Shown: positions 34,401-47,491 of the stretch, in pieces
Numbering within the stretch: the stretch's first letter is position 1
Layout of the letters: each line of letters opens with the position of its first letter
From: Schistosoma mansoni
Lineage: Eukaryota; Platyhelminthes; Trematoda; Strigeidida; Schistosomatidae
DNA: 64,000 nucleotides
Assembly: GCF_000237925.1 (NCBI RefSeq)
Contig: NC_031497.1
Location: 17,578,481 to 17,642,480, forward strand
Direction: 5' to 3'
Notes under the pieces: generated by a model
What the model saw: the letters and a program-made list of their open reading frames with translations, nothing else
Told to the model about the DNA's origin: nothing
Databases searched by the model: none
Made by a program: the position numbers and the translations under genes

Positions 34401-36300
34401 GATGTAGGTGATCCATATGTTCGTGGAACGAACTGCTAGTTATTAATACATCGTCGATATACACAAAAACAAAATCTAGGCCTTTAGTGACCTTATCCAT
34501 AAATCGTTGAAATGTCTATGCGGCGTTCTCTAATCTGAATGGTAATTCCGGAAATTCAAATAAACCATATGGATTAATAATGGCTGTTTTGGTTATATCC
34601 TTGGATGCTACTGGAATCTGACAGTACGCTCGTACATGGTCGCTTTCAGGAAAAATTTGTTTACCGTGCAACGTAAGTGAAAAGTCGTGCACATGGGTAA
34701 CTGAGTAACGATCAAATAACGTTAAGTTATTTAACGACCGATAATCACCACATGGTCGCCAATCCTGATCTCGCTTAGGTAACATGTGGAGTGGGGATGC
34801 CCAGGAACTAATTGACGGACGTACGATTCCAAGCTGCATCATGTACTCGAACTGGACTTTTGCAACTGTAAGCTTGTCCGGTGGTAATCGACATGGATGT
34901 GTCGAAAATGGTTGGCCTTTTATGGTGATTCGATGGACCATGGAATTTCGGATGGTGTTTTCCCTGTAATCTGGTTTCGTCAACTTGGGAAATTTAGATA
35001 AAATATTGGCGAATGTATGGTTTACTGGGATGTTGACTTTAATACTAATTATATGATAATGCGACTGAATTCCTAGAACCTGAATTTTTGTGCAAGAATC
35101 GATAAGTTTTCGCTTTTTAACACCAACTAATAAGTTGTAGGAGCTTAGAAAGTCTGGACCCAATATAGAGTGAAGGACATCAGCGATAATAAACACCCAG
35201 TTTAGACGACGTCCAATCCCCAAGTCCATTGTTAGGAGTTGTTCTCCAAATGTCTTTATTTCAGTTTTATTAGCCGCTCTTAATGAGTATTTTCCGCATT
35301 TAGCAATAGTTTTCTTGGTTAAGGTAGCTGGAATAACACTGACTTCGGCTCCAGTGTCTACTAAGAACTTGTAGCCGAAAGTTTTGTCAAAAGCGTGGAA
35401 GTGGTGACAAGGAGCGTGACCAGTAACATTTGTCAATATTACTGTTTGGTTGAAACTTTTCAGCGAGGAAAATGACTTGAGAAGTTTGCAGGACGTATCA
35501 CACTTCCTAGCTTTGTGGCCATACTTTCTATGGTACCAACAGATGTGGTCGTCGTATTTGTTTGTTCTTGAGTTATCTCAGTTCTTACTCCCCCGAGAAC
35601 TAGGGCGAGACCTTCGAGATGTGAGATTGGAAATTAATTATTATGATGCATCTAGCTTGTTTTCAAGACTAACAATAGTGCGTGCGTGGCGTGTACGTAT
35701 GTCGCTTAATTCAGCTATTAACGACGCTATGTTCGGGGTTTGAGTGTCACTCCAAGTTTTGGATATCGTCTGCACGTAAGGTGTCGTACTAGGCGTTACT
35801 TCTAAAATCTTGTCAGCCATGCCGGCTAGACTCTAAGAATCTAAAAGCTGGCTAGAAGCATAGAGAATTTGCCTGACTACTGTTGGTAAACGTTGTAGTC
35901 AAATTTCCTTCAGAAAAGCATCACCAGCCTTATAAGGTCCAACAAACTGCGTGATAGTTGAGAGGGTGACTTATCACCTAACTCACACTCATGCAGCTAT
36001 TGTTGTAACTTCTTTTCATCCGATAGTGAGGTACGTTGGATAATAGCCTACTTCAACTGATCATAGGCATTTGACGCAGGGACATCATCAATAAGATTTG
36101 ATACCCCAGATCCCATTTCAGCCAGTAAAATTCCAAGCACAAAAGAGTATTTTGATTCCTGTGAGCGTATGTTACGACGATGAAACCGTACTTTCACCTG
36201 TGCAAACCATATACGTCGGTTTGTCCTACTAGAGTGTGTAACTCTGTTGGATCGTTATCCTGGCTAGTGCCTTCGGATTCGGATGAATACATTACAAATA
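31422..36300 (-). mobile_element. Ty3/gypsy LTR retrotransposon fossil, minus strand
   Basis: The 3' LTR is 31422-32041 (starts TGTATTGTGACATG and ends CCACCACA in element sense), preceded by a purine tract that appears as CCCCCCC on the plus strand just after 32041. Inside, in element order from right to left: a decayed gag region (about 36.3-35.5 kb), aspartic protease (about 35.4 kb, LVDTGAEVSVIP), reverse transcriptase (about 35.0-34.3 kb, including FVYIDDVLI), RNase H (about 34.2-33.8 kb), integrase core and C-terminal region (about 33.6-32.8 kb). The domain order RT, RNase H, integrase gives the Ty3/gypsy class, the group that includes Boudicca and Saci elements in schistosomes. No 5' LTR was found on the right. 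The element is broken, with pol interrupted at roughly half a dozen places. It looks old. Confidence 0.88.
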
Positions 36301-36755
36301 TACAAAAAATAACCACTACCAGGAGGAAAAGTAGCGCAATAATGTCTGCAACTGAACTCGAAATTAAAGTTCCTAAGAAAAATGTACGAGCTCACCAGAA
36401 TTGTGTCATTAATTAGTCGATCTAGTCAATATCATTATTCTTAGTCCCAATAAAAAATCTTTGATAACCATGAAAAAACTCACCTTGCTACTTTTTTAAA
36501 CATTAGAATGTTGATATCAAGAGCCAAAAGACTACAAAGCTGAATATTCACTTAATTCCCAGTGTAGGGCTTGCAAATAAGTATCCGAAATATGAAACAG
36601 ATATGAAGCAGAGTTTTGACTCAAGCCTTGATAGTCAACGACCTTGACGGAACTTCTCCGGTATTTAATATTCGATCTAAGACGATGCTCTGTAGAGAAA
36701 CCTCGAGGTTCGCAGGATACCTACATGAGCAACAAAATTTGGCATCTAATAGCTT

Positions 36756-38540
36756 TTACTTCCACCCTCCGTGCTCCATATAAGCTGTAGTGGTAATTGT
36801 CAATGAGATGGTGGAATTACTTTCGTAATTGAACCAATTTTGTCTATTCAGTTTCAGAATCAGTAATAGAAAATCAGTAGATGCTATCTGCGTAGACTTC
36901 AGTAAAGCATGCGATAAAGTGCCGTAGTACAGACTACTCATGAAGCTGAAGAATTTAGAAAGTGCTGATCTGTCACGGAGTGGATCGAGGACAACTTGGT
37001 AGGTCGTATACAGAAAGTAAGAATAAATTGCTAATGCTTCTCTTGGATACCAGTACCTCAAGGCTGTCATACGTTCGTTACTTTTTACACCGCTTTCAAG
37101 TGAACACCCAAGAATAGTTGAGTCTACGATGCTAAGATGAACAACAGCAGACGCAGATGGATGCGCACTTCAAGAAGACTTAGATGTTCTGATTAGATGG
37201 TTTAAAAATGGCTGATACTTTTTAACGCGCCTCAATATATCTACAATCACATTTGAGATACAATAGTAAAAAGTTACAGGTCAGAGGAAGAGCCAATACC
37301 CACAGTGTTGTTTTACAATGATCTTGTGGTAACAGTGAGCTTTTATCTTAAGACCACCGCCAACTGCCGCGCAGTGGCAGCCAATATGTTCAGAACTATA
37401 CAGGATTTGAGACGGACGTTTACCTTATTGTGGCCCAAACGTGAAAACTGAGACCATGCTGCAAGTCCCTATTTAAAGGGAAACTTGGATATCCTGGTAA
37501 ACGTATGATAGTCAGCTTGAGAAGCTGAACGTGCTAAATCTGTTCCAACTCAGACTGAGAAGTGATCTCATTTCGATGCGAAAAATATTATATACTGATT
37601 TTGAGCCCGATACATCCTCGCTAGATCAGGACGACTCGGGGGAACAACCAGCTGACATCGAAGTCACAACTCGCGGCCAGCAACTTACGTGGATTACCCT
37701 TTCTTCATATCCGAGTACTATATCTGCTTTAATGACTATACAACACAAAGGACGTTGTTACAGAAATATATTAATAAGAGTAAGGCATATGAAACAGAGC
37801 GGGACTACCACCGCATGGGCCAGTTCATGGAGCACAATTAAATCATGCACGTTGGTTGCTCTTGACGTTGATGAGGATCACTCGAACGGTTGACATTCAG
37901 TGACCGGACCTCTGGATGATTTGACCAGGGCCCATTGTCGTTTCACCTGCCCTGCAGATAAATTCTTGGATCCTGTTATCCGAAGAAAAGGGTATCCTCC
38001 CCCTACAACTAAATCACTTAAGAGAGTACTAAGGACTCTCAGAAACCTACTAGGAATGGACTAATACAAGTTTCAGGCCTTTTTTCCTCAATACTCACAC
38101 TTAGAATACTGTATCCAAGCAGCTAGCCCATGTCTGATAAAGGATACTAAATCGCTTAAGCGTGTCCAGCGTGTAGGGACAAAATTAGTAAAGGGTCTTT
38201 CTAAACTCCCTTATGATGAGCGTTTAACACGTCTAAACCTTTTCCCCTTATCTTATCGTAGGACACGAGGTGACTTTATACTGACATTTCGTATCTTTAA
38301 TTATGATTTGGGTGCTAATATGTCTTATCTCTTTTCTCCCTCCACTAATATTCTCCGAGGTCATAGCAAGAAGGTTCAGAAACCGCGATCTAATAAACTA
38401 AAGGTGGGGTCCCGTTTTTCTCATCGAGTGGTCAATGACTGGAACGCTTTACCAGAACAAGTGGTATCATCACCATCAGTGAACATTTTCAAGAAGAAGC
38501 TGGACCTTCACTGGAAGGAAATCTGTCAGGATTAACACAG
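36756..38540 (+). mobile_element. CR1-like LINE fragments (reverse transcriptase and C-terminus), decayed
   Basis: 36870-37210 encodes a CR1/jockey-type reverse transcriptase segment with AICVDFSKACDKVP, the position of the catalytic fold, and CALQEDLDVLIRWFKNG downstream. It carries many in-frame stops and looks rearranged. 38090-38535 gives the typical C-terminus: HLEYCIQAASPCLIKDTKSL, ERLTRLNLFPLSYRRTRGDF and RFSHRVVNDWNALPEQVV, ending in FKKKLDLHWKEICQD. Between them, 37531-37893 is open but mostly unrelated, apart from a duplicated C-terminal-like piece (LNLFQLRLRSDLI). At least two partial copies or an internal rearrangement must be involved. Confidence 0.75.
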
Positions 38541-39604
38541 GTTCATCAACCTACTATCCTTATTACTGAAGACTGAAAATGGTTGTTCATTTTATGCGTG
38601 TGCGTTACGTCAAGGTCAAAATAGTGATTGCATATCCTCGTTCTCGGATTATACTGCTGAACTAAGTGAGTTCCCGATGCACTTAATTTGTATGAGCAAT
38701 CTTTTAAAAAAATAGTGACTTCATTTACCCTCAATATTTAAAATTAGCTTCTTGATATCCATTGTAGGTTTGAGCATGAGCTCATGAGGTTTGCAAACTT
38801 TGCCTTTGTATCCTTATTAGTTGACTATTTTAATTTTCGGAAATTACCTAACCTAATAAGGCTTTTAGAACCTTCGATATCTTAGCGAGTTAACTCGCCT
38901 TGATAAAGTGGTTGGCCTGAAGGATTCTTCAGAAAGTCAACCACTTTATCAAGGCTATTTGAAGACTATATATATAGCAGGGTATTCTCATTCCAACTCT
39001 GTAAAACATTTCAAGTTTGTATAGGACAACTACAATTGTTTACTGCGAAGTAAACACCCCTATTGCCCGACGACATGATCGTCCGTTCGCTCGTCTCCTC
39101 CCTGCGTTTGACAGGACAAGATATCTTCGGCTGTGTTCGCATCCTCTTAACTGAAAAGGCTACCAAAAACGGGTATAAGCCTCTGTCTCTAAAGAAAGTC
39201 TTTAAAAAATTTCGTCCATTTTGAACTAGCCATAAAACTGCAACACTGCATTTTAAAGTTAGCTCGAGATTTTAAGGCACAACAACTTGATCCCGTCCTC
39301 AATTTTTAGACGTAACCGCTAGGATTTCAACAACCCGAGCTGTAAATTTGCAAGCAGGTCAAAGAACTATATTTTGCTTGATTCACATGGTTCACTGGCC
39401 ATTTCTTGACTAGAGGACTTGTAGACAAGAATATTAAAAAATTCGGCATTATATTTGATAATACTTGTTTGTCACTGAAAGGAGTACAAACGAAGTACAT
39501 TAACATTATACAGGCTTACTACTTCAGCACAACTGGTCGAGTTAGAGCTTATAGCAAACTGTCGCCAGAATTGATTACCTCAAGAGGTGTTCGCTAGAGT
39601 TTTC
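38541..39604. other. non-coding stretch with a strong hairpin
   Basis: No gene supported. An 18-bp perfect inverted repeat, gccttgataaagtggttg, lies at 38897-38914 and 38938-38955. The spacer contains a nested ctgaag/cttcag pair. The stretch 39040-39600 is less AT-rich and may be remnant retrotransposon, family unknown. Confidence 0.5.
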
Positions 39605-41360
39605 CACTCTCTCTCCTTTCTTGTTTAACTTTATCGGACTTCAGTGATTCGGCTGGTATATTCTCAGGTCCTTCTGCTTTCCCACTCTTGATTTGTCTGA
39701 TGGCCTGCCATCCTGATCTCTTCAATCGTTGGAGTGATATCTATAGGAAGGTCTGTGTGTGTTGCTTCGGTGTCCAGTGGATTCTGTGGAGCTGGCCTAT
39801 TCAAGAGTCTCTCGAAGTGTTTCACCCATCTTTTCCTCTGTCCTCGAGTCTCAGTGATTGGCTTGCCTTTTTGTCCTTGGTCAGTCTCTCTGGGTTACTA
39901 TATCTCCCTGCCAATTTCTTCGTTGTGTCATGTAGTTGTTTCATATTCTCTTCTCTTGCAGCTTTTTCCGCCTTCGTTGCTAGTTCTCCCATGTATTTCT
40001 GCTTGTGGGCTTTAATGCAGTCCTTTACTTCCTTGTTTGCATCTGCGGACTCTGCTTGTGCCTTGACTATCTCTGCTCGTGTTCGACTGTTGTTGAGTGC
40101 TGTCTTGTTATTCCTTTCTTGCATATTGTCCAGGGTTTTTATAGAGAACCATTCCTTATGATAATGCTTCTTGCGACCCAGAATCTCCTGACACGTTGAA
40201 GTTAGTGCTTCTTTGATCCCTTTCCAGTTGTCCTCCATCATAGTTTCTTGTTCTTTCAGTAGATCCTGTAAAGCGAGGAACCTGTTGTTGAAAGTTATCT
40301 TGAATTCATTGAGTTTGTTAGTATCTCGAAGGAAGGCTGTATTGAACATTTGTAATGCTATTCCTTCAGTTGCCCAATGCTTCTTTAGCTTCCGTTTGAT
40401 GTTGACAGCCACCAGGTGATGATCTGAAGCTATGTCAGCTCCTCTCGTGGTCCTCACATCTTCCACTGACATTGTTAATTTTTGTTGATGCAAATATTAT
40501 CTATCTGGTTCTGTGGTGTGGTATGATAAGGTCCATGTAGCTTTGTGTCTGCGTTTGTGTGGGAATATTGTGCCTCCTATAATCAGTTTGTTGAATGCAC
40601 ATATATTTGAAAATCACCCCATTTTCATTTTTCTCTCCTAGTCCATGTCGTCCAATTATATCTCTAGATCCAGTGTTGTCCACCCCGACTTTGGCGTTTA
40701 GATCTCTCATCAGGATGGTGAGGTCCTTTCGTGGGCACTTCACTATGATCGATTGCGGCCTCCATAGAACTGATCCTTAATGTCGTCGTTGCTATCATTG
40801 GTGGGTGCATAACATTGGATAACATTCATTGTGATCCTCTCCTTCTTTGTTTTGAATGATGCTTTGATGATCCTCGATCCATGAGATTCTCATCCTATAA
40901 GTGCATTTCGTGCTTGTTTGGACATCATCAGAGCTACTTCCTGAGTGTGTGGAGCATGTTCCTCCTCGTGACCAGAGTACAGCAGCATCTCCCCCGTATC
41001 TATCCTTTGCTTTCCAGGTTGGGTCCAATGAGCTTCGCTGATTCCAAGTACTGCCAATTTTTATCTCCTCATTGCCGTTGCAATTTGACTGGTTTTCCGG
41101 GTCTTCCACATTGTCCGGACGCTCCATGTACCTATAAAAGGTGTTGCTCTAGTTGTTAGAAGGGGCATCGGTCTCGTGACTTCCGAAGAAGCTCGGCTTT
41201 CATTGTGAGGCGTCATAATTCTTCCTTCAACTCCGAGGACAGAGTTTAAATGGTTTAAATTATATATTCTAGTTAGCGGTTTTTTAGCAAGGTTTTTTAC
41301 AGGATGAAATTGTCGACATCATGCCCAACCCTCCTCCTTTACCCGGCTTTGGACGGGCAT
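39605..41360 (-). mobile_element. RTE-like LINE (SR2-type, type B), endonuclease region, minus strand
   Basis: Read from the right: a 5' UTR-like stretch (41.36-41.2 kb, ggagggttgggcatgatg on the minus strand); then the apurinic-type endonuclease, with RDLNAKVGVDNTGSRDIIGR (about 40.7 kb) and the endonuclease end TRGADIASDHHLVAVNIKRK (about 40.45 kb); then the long linker toward the reverse transcriptase (CQEILGRKKHYHKEWFSIKT, KQKYMGELATKAEKAAREEN). It stops at about 39.6 kb before the catalytic reverse transcriptase motifs. The longest frame is 40493-39822 (223 residues); at least three frame breaks separate it from the upstream pieces. RTE elements normally encode endonuclease plus reverse transcriptase in one protein of roughly 1000 residues, so this copy is partial. 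Confidence 0.85.
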
Positions 41361-41771
41361 TAGGCCTTGAAGAATTACAGGCGAAATTATTTCATTCAGA
41401 TGTGATTATTCCAGATTTCGTATTTTTGTGCTGCCTTACTCAAGTGTTGATGACTTCAGAACTATTGGTGGGTTAGGGTATGAGATTAGATGTCATTTGA
41501 ATTTAGTCTTTGCAGAGAAGCCTTGCCAAAAACATTTGAGCAAAGATTTTTCTTTCGTCTCAGTTCAAATAAATACCGGTGGTTGATTTACGCACCACTA
41601 CCTGATGATTTCGCAAGGTTTTTTATGGCTATATGATGAGTTGTCTCCGGACTCTAATTCCATAGCTGTCTAAAATGCAAAATGTTTTAGGTATTCAATC
41701 ACTATTTTAATAATGACTCAACTAATAAATCCCTTTAAAAATTATATCACTCTTTAGATTTATTCTCAACA
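41361..41771 (+). promoter_or_regulatory. presumed DHODH promoter and 5' leader
   Basis: The 411 bp between the 5' end of the minus-strand RTE element and the DHODH ATG. It must hold the DHODH core promoter if the first coding exon is also the first exon. No TATA or other motif could be assigned. The RTE 5' UTR is divergent from DHODH across this interval. Confidence 0.35.
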
Positions 41772-42190
41772 ATGAGTAGAATTAGGACATCTCTTGAAGT
41801 TTTAAGTCTTGGATTTGGATTGTTCACCGCAGAAGCTTTGTACTCTGGAAATGAGCACTTTTATAAAGATTGGTTTTTACCCACTGCCCGTCTGTTAGTC
41901 CGTGATGGTGAAACTGCCCACAATTTATCAGTTTACTTAGCAAGTTATGGTTTTATACCACATAAACAACGAAACTCATTCCCTCAACTCAAATGCAAAG
42001 TTTTTGGACTTGAATTCGATCATCCCATAGGATTAGCTGCAGGTTTTGATAAAGATGGAAAGGCATTTATGGGTCTCTTAAATGCAGGATTTTCACACAT
42101 TGAAGTTGGAACTGTCACGCCGAATCCTCAGCTGGGTAACGCACGTCCTCGTATATTCAGATGGACCGAGAAAGAAGCGGTAGTAAATCG
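41772..42190 (+). CDS. DHODH: DHODH exon 1
   Basis: Residues 1-139 and two bases of codon 140. It carries the membrane anchor, the quinone-tunnel helices and the first FMN motifs. Donor GTAAGG at 42191. Confidence 0.96.
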
Positions 42191-45100
42191 GTAAGGATAA
42201 TTTTTTTCCTCTGTAAAGTAACTGTATGAATCTGATTAACAAAAGATCACTTCAGATACATTCTCGGACCAAAGCATTTTTAATCTTTTTACCGTATGTC
42301 TCTAAATCCCTGCCTTAGCAACAACCTCACCGTAAGCATGTATTTCCTATAATTACGGCTACTTAGGTAGTCGTAAACTAACTCTATTGGATCATTTTGC
42401 TTTGCAACTGCTAGTATAATTAGTTATAAGTAGGTATGCAGAATTTTATGATGAATAGTAAGAACTTAATATGCCTAACTGTCGACTACTTTTTCGTATG
42501 GTCTTACCAATTAGAATTTTTCTCCCTTAAGATCCATAATGTAGAGAATTTTGTAGCCACTTATGGCTTTTGGTGTGATAGGAGTGTTGTGTCCGTCTAA
42601 CGCAGTCTATGCACCATGAACCGTCCAGCATTATTCTTTTAGCAGCTCATAACAACCTTATCTAAAATATGATTTACTCAATCTATTGTAATGAACAACT
42701 CTAAATGGAAAGTTCTATTAGGCAGATAATGACATTTATGAATAATTTATGTACATACTAGCCGAAGCAATATTATCGTAAGTATTGATCTTTGTTTTAT
42801 TGCTTAGTTGGCATTATTCTATTTGTCTCACTCTCAGTCCTTACACCTATGTGAACTCACGGTCTATACTTCTTACATTTAAGCTTTTATAAACAAACGG
42901 ACATCACCAACTTTGAAAACCTGGTTCAAATGTGTGTCTGCTCGTGGCCATACCAGATTAGCATGGCGAGTTAAAAATAACAGAAGAGGTCGAAATAATG
43001 TGGTAACAATGATAAGATAGAAGACTAATTCTTGGGAATATGGTTTGAAAAGTGATGTGCACTACGCTAATATATTCACAACTTCGACTCCAATATAATG
43101 AATCATACTGCTCCTATCCTTTTCGTCCCTTCCCAGCTAACTGGAGAGAGAAGTCCGACTTCGTAATGAAAACTTCAATGACGACTCTAATATAATTAAA
43201 AATACACTTAAAGTTATTCGGTTTCACATCAGTTACAGTAATTAGGACTTGTGAATTAAGTAATTGTCACTAAACACAATTGTAGTAAACGTTTATTGAA
43301 AGTTTACAATTCATTTAACAAAAATGTGTTGAAGTTGAGCTTACATTCACTTTAATCGGCATTGGTTTCCTTCCTCATAAGCTGTATTTAAAGATGGCAC
43401 ATAAAAAAAGACATATTGTAAAGGTATTTATGAAGGGATACTGTAATTCATGATAAAGAGTAAACGCAACTGCTGCATTGTAAACTATTTTAAACTATAT
43501 TACCCAGTCTTCAACCGCAGTTCACAGTTATCATATGGACCCCAACCAGGTAGTGTACGTCTACCAACATGGTTCAGACCTAAACTCAATGAATTCATGC
43601 ATCAATGCCGTGCTTTTGTTTATCCGCCCTTAACTTTCTTTCAAGCTACTTCTGCACTACCAAACATCGCTTGTCAAGGTAGGCAATAGTTGGTCCTATG
43701 TAGCATATATCCTAACCGTATCAATCAATAATTTCCAATCTCATCAACCGGTTTGTAACTCGCCAATTACCCTATGTCTAACCTCAACTTTGCCCACTCG
43801 GTTGTTCCATAAAACGCCAACAGTGTTTCAAATACACCTATGATCCTAAACCTCCAGTTAACATATGTCTACTTCCATAGGCCATGTTTTACAGCCATAA
43901 AGTAAAATAGGGAAGACTGTCAGACACTATAGATACCGTTTGATTGGGAGACAGATATTTTAACTCCGTCTGTAACCCTCCTAAGGTTACTGCTAGTCCC
44001 AATCCCGAATAAAAGAGCAGGGTTGAGCATGAGGTCATCAACTTCATCCCATGGAAAAAAGACTCTGACCATAAAAAATCATTTAAACCACTTGAACTCT
44101 ATCATAGTTGAAGAATCTCCATTTATAATAGATATGATCCCTCATGATGAAAGCCGAGTTTCTTCGGAAATCATGAGGCCAGAGTAACAATTATTATAGG
44201 TACATGGAATGTCCGAACAATGTAGGATACCGTAAAGACCTGTCAAATGGCTGTGAAAATGAGGAGATAAAACTTGGTGGTTCTCAAAACAATTGAAACC
44301 CATTGGGCCCAAGCTGGACAGAAGAGATTAGCATCGGGAGAGGTGCTGTTGTACACACAAGTAATTGCACTGATCCCCTCCAGAGAAGCACGAAAAACAC
44401 TTATAGGGTGGGGAATCTCATGGATCCGGAATCACCAAAGCACCCTTCAAGACATGTCATTAATTCAGCTGTTGAAGCAGAATATTCCTAAAGCAACACG
44501 TCGCATTTGGAGAGGGGAAAATGCATCCCAAACATCCTAGTATTGTTGCTCAAGGCGACCAAAAGACTAGATTCTGTCAGAGTCTCCACGAAACACGACT
44601 GTCAACTGCGTATTCTAAGCCGATAAATAAACATTCTAGGCGGATGTCAACCCTTGAAAAGTTAGGTGGTTTTATTTCTAAAAGGACATATATGATGAAG
44701 TTAAATAAAAAGGGGGATAGTGGGCAACTCTGAAGAACACTTGAGGTTGATAATTTTGATTACGGTTCTCACACTCGACCAATAGTGTTCATGTAGGACG
44801 GTTTATATACTTACTTGATACTCCATTCAATGACTAACATTTCCACAGAACCACCTAGTCAACAGGGTCGAATGCTGCCCCAAGGCCAAGGAACACCACT
44901 GTAGCTGAGCGTCCCCCTATGCTATAAAATCTGACGGAAAGTAAATAGTTGACCTACAAACCCACTTCTGGGTCTATAACCAGCTTGTTTTTCTCGGGTT
45001 TGCTGCCCATTACTACCCACGATCATTGCGTAAACTTTCTTTTAGTTTACGTTTGAGTTGTCATCGCTTTTTGTTGTGCTCTGAGCCTGTTAGAATGAGT

Positions 45101-47445
45101 TTTCGAATATCTACCGATTCAGTGGACACCCCTGAAATCCATTAGTCTTCCGTAACTTTATGATTCAAGTTGTCGGTAGATATCACCTCTGTATTTGCGG
45201 CTGCGTACATGTCTTTCCAGGATAAACTGTTCTTTTACGATCGACTAGATGTTTAGCCGATTCTGCGCTGAGTGTATCCTTGACCTTCTCATCTTCGAAT
45301 TAATATCTAAAGGACCTTCCTTCTCTGAGTTGCTTAAATCCAGTTAAATCCGTTCTCCCACTAGAGCATGATCAGAGTCTAAGCATGTACTCCAGTTGGA
45401 GTGGCAGTCCTCTATAGAGCCTCTCCAGCTCTGGTCGATGGTGATATGATCTACTCGTGTCCATCATCATGTTGATGTTGGGGGTTTCCAAGTTATACAT
45501 TGTTTTTGTCTATGCCTAACGTTTGTACTTACTAGTAATAATCGATTGTTTCAGCAAATGGTCGCCGGTATTTGTTCTCATTGATAGAAGGCCATGAGAC
45601 CTATCTAAGTGTTTTTATGCTTGACTTAATCTATCGACTCAGGCTTTCAAATCACCCACTATGACCAATGCATCTGAGCTTCTGGCTTTCTGAAGATCAT
45701 GAAGTTTCCTGTAAACTCATATTTTACTCCATCCGAGCTGCGGTCAATGTGGACATAGGCAGAAATGACGAAGAAGCAACCGCATACGTTTCTAACTTTA
45801 TGAGTTCTTGTGCCAGTGAGATGGGCGGCATACAAGCAACTATCTATATGAATCTAGTCAGCAAGCGTTTGTCCAGCTTTTGACTTCGTGCTTTTCCTAC
45901 ACCGGCAAGACCACGAGAAGTTGCTGTTGGTTCTCCAGATACACGAAAGGTATATTGAGTTGGCTCTGTGTACTGTCTAGGTAAAGTCGAGTAGATCCTC
46001 ATACTAGGATTCTGTATCCGTGTTTTGGACACACAGAATACATCTATGGCATGAGATTCTAAGGCATTAGCTTGTAACGCTTGTTGTTCAATTTGTGATA
46101 GCGTTCGGACATTGTAAGCTCTAACAAAATTTAAAGCGCGATATCAAAAGACATGGGATGGCATATTGTGAACACAAATTGTTATCATTAGTAGCACATT
46201 AAAGAAGTCAAATACATAAGATGAGTGTTGACAATAGGAGTCAAAGTGATATTTATTAATAATGGTGTTCGATTATGAATAAGACGATCTCGCATGTTGT
46301 TAGAACTATGAGGGTAGTCACTGCCTTTCGAGTGCTCACATTAAGGAAACGTATTTTTCCTTGAGAGACTTGAAAAGGAAACCGAATTAGTGGTGGTCTT
46401 CAAGACTTGGAAACGCAGATGCTTTGACTCGTTTAGACGAAAAATACCGGTATTTGGAATAAATTATATCTTTAGGTTGTGACGAAAACATAAATTGTAC
46501 CTATGCTTTCGACATAAAGCGGATACTTCATTCTTAGCATACATACGTATGATAACGAAATAAGATGGCGATTAATTCTGCTTCGGTTCAGGCACCTGAG
46601 AAGTATCCTAGCCCTCACATAAAACGAATGATTTATATGGCGCATATCTATTTGGTGCCTCTTTGTACCAATGTTTATGTGTTTAAATAAATAATAAATG
46701 TATATTCGGTACATTATATAGTGTGCTGTTAATGCTGGAGTCTTTTACATTTAATATAAGACGTACCACGTACGTTTTTATGGACTGACTTTGAGATAAA
46801 TCTGTCGTGTATCTCAATTTTACTAATTGATTACCGCAAGCATAACGGGTCGAGCGGGTTTCTAACCCTCTAACTAATATTTCGTAGTCAAACACTAGCC
46901 CACTGACCGGCAATTTTTACCATCTCCGCTGCCTTCATGCATTGAACCAGTTCTCCTGTCGCAATAATCGAATCAAGTTATATTATCTGTATTGTATTTT
47001 CCTATGTGTTACTAGTCTTATTCATTCATTTTCCATCCCGTTATCATCTCAGATGTGGGTTTAACAGTGATGGACATGATGCTGTATATGAAAGACTCAA
47101 AGATCGTCCATGGGAAGGTAGGCTAATTGTAAGTATTCTGATTTTAATAAATTTAGATATTCCTTCATATTTTTGTCATTGTATTTATTATTCATAGAAA
47201 ACTTTCATTCAATTGATTTTCTTTCCTTACTCTTCTAAATTTGTTCGTAAATTCAAGTTTAATGATTGTTCAAAGTTTGCGGTTTTCATGTTAATCATGT
47301 ATGTATGCTAACTTACTTTCTAAACTGTTTTAACAGTCAGCTTCATTTATGAAGCTCTGTCCATCCACGTAGTTCCAGTGTCGTACACACAATATGTGAG
47401 CATTCACGTGGATGTCGTGTATATTTAATAACTAGTAAGGTAGCT

Positions 47446-47491
<46 letters not shown>

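Noticed and set aside
37531-37893. 120-residue open frame as a novel gene
   Set aside because: Its start resembles the CR1 C-terminal block (LNLFQLRLRSDLI) and it sits between CR1 fragments; more likely rearranged LINE sequence.
39688-40161. 157-residue open frame on the plus strand
   Set aside because: Antisense shadow of the RTE linker region on the minus strand.
47449-47491. Possible coding continuation around the TA run
   Set aside because: Simple repeat within DHODH intron 2; exon 2 and exon 3 phases join perfectly without it.
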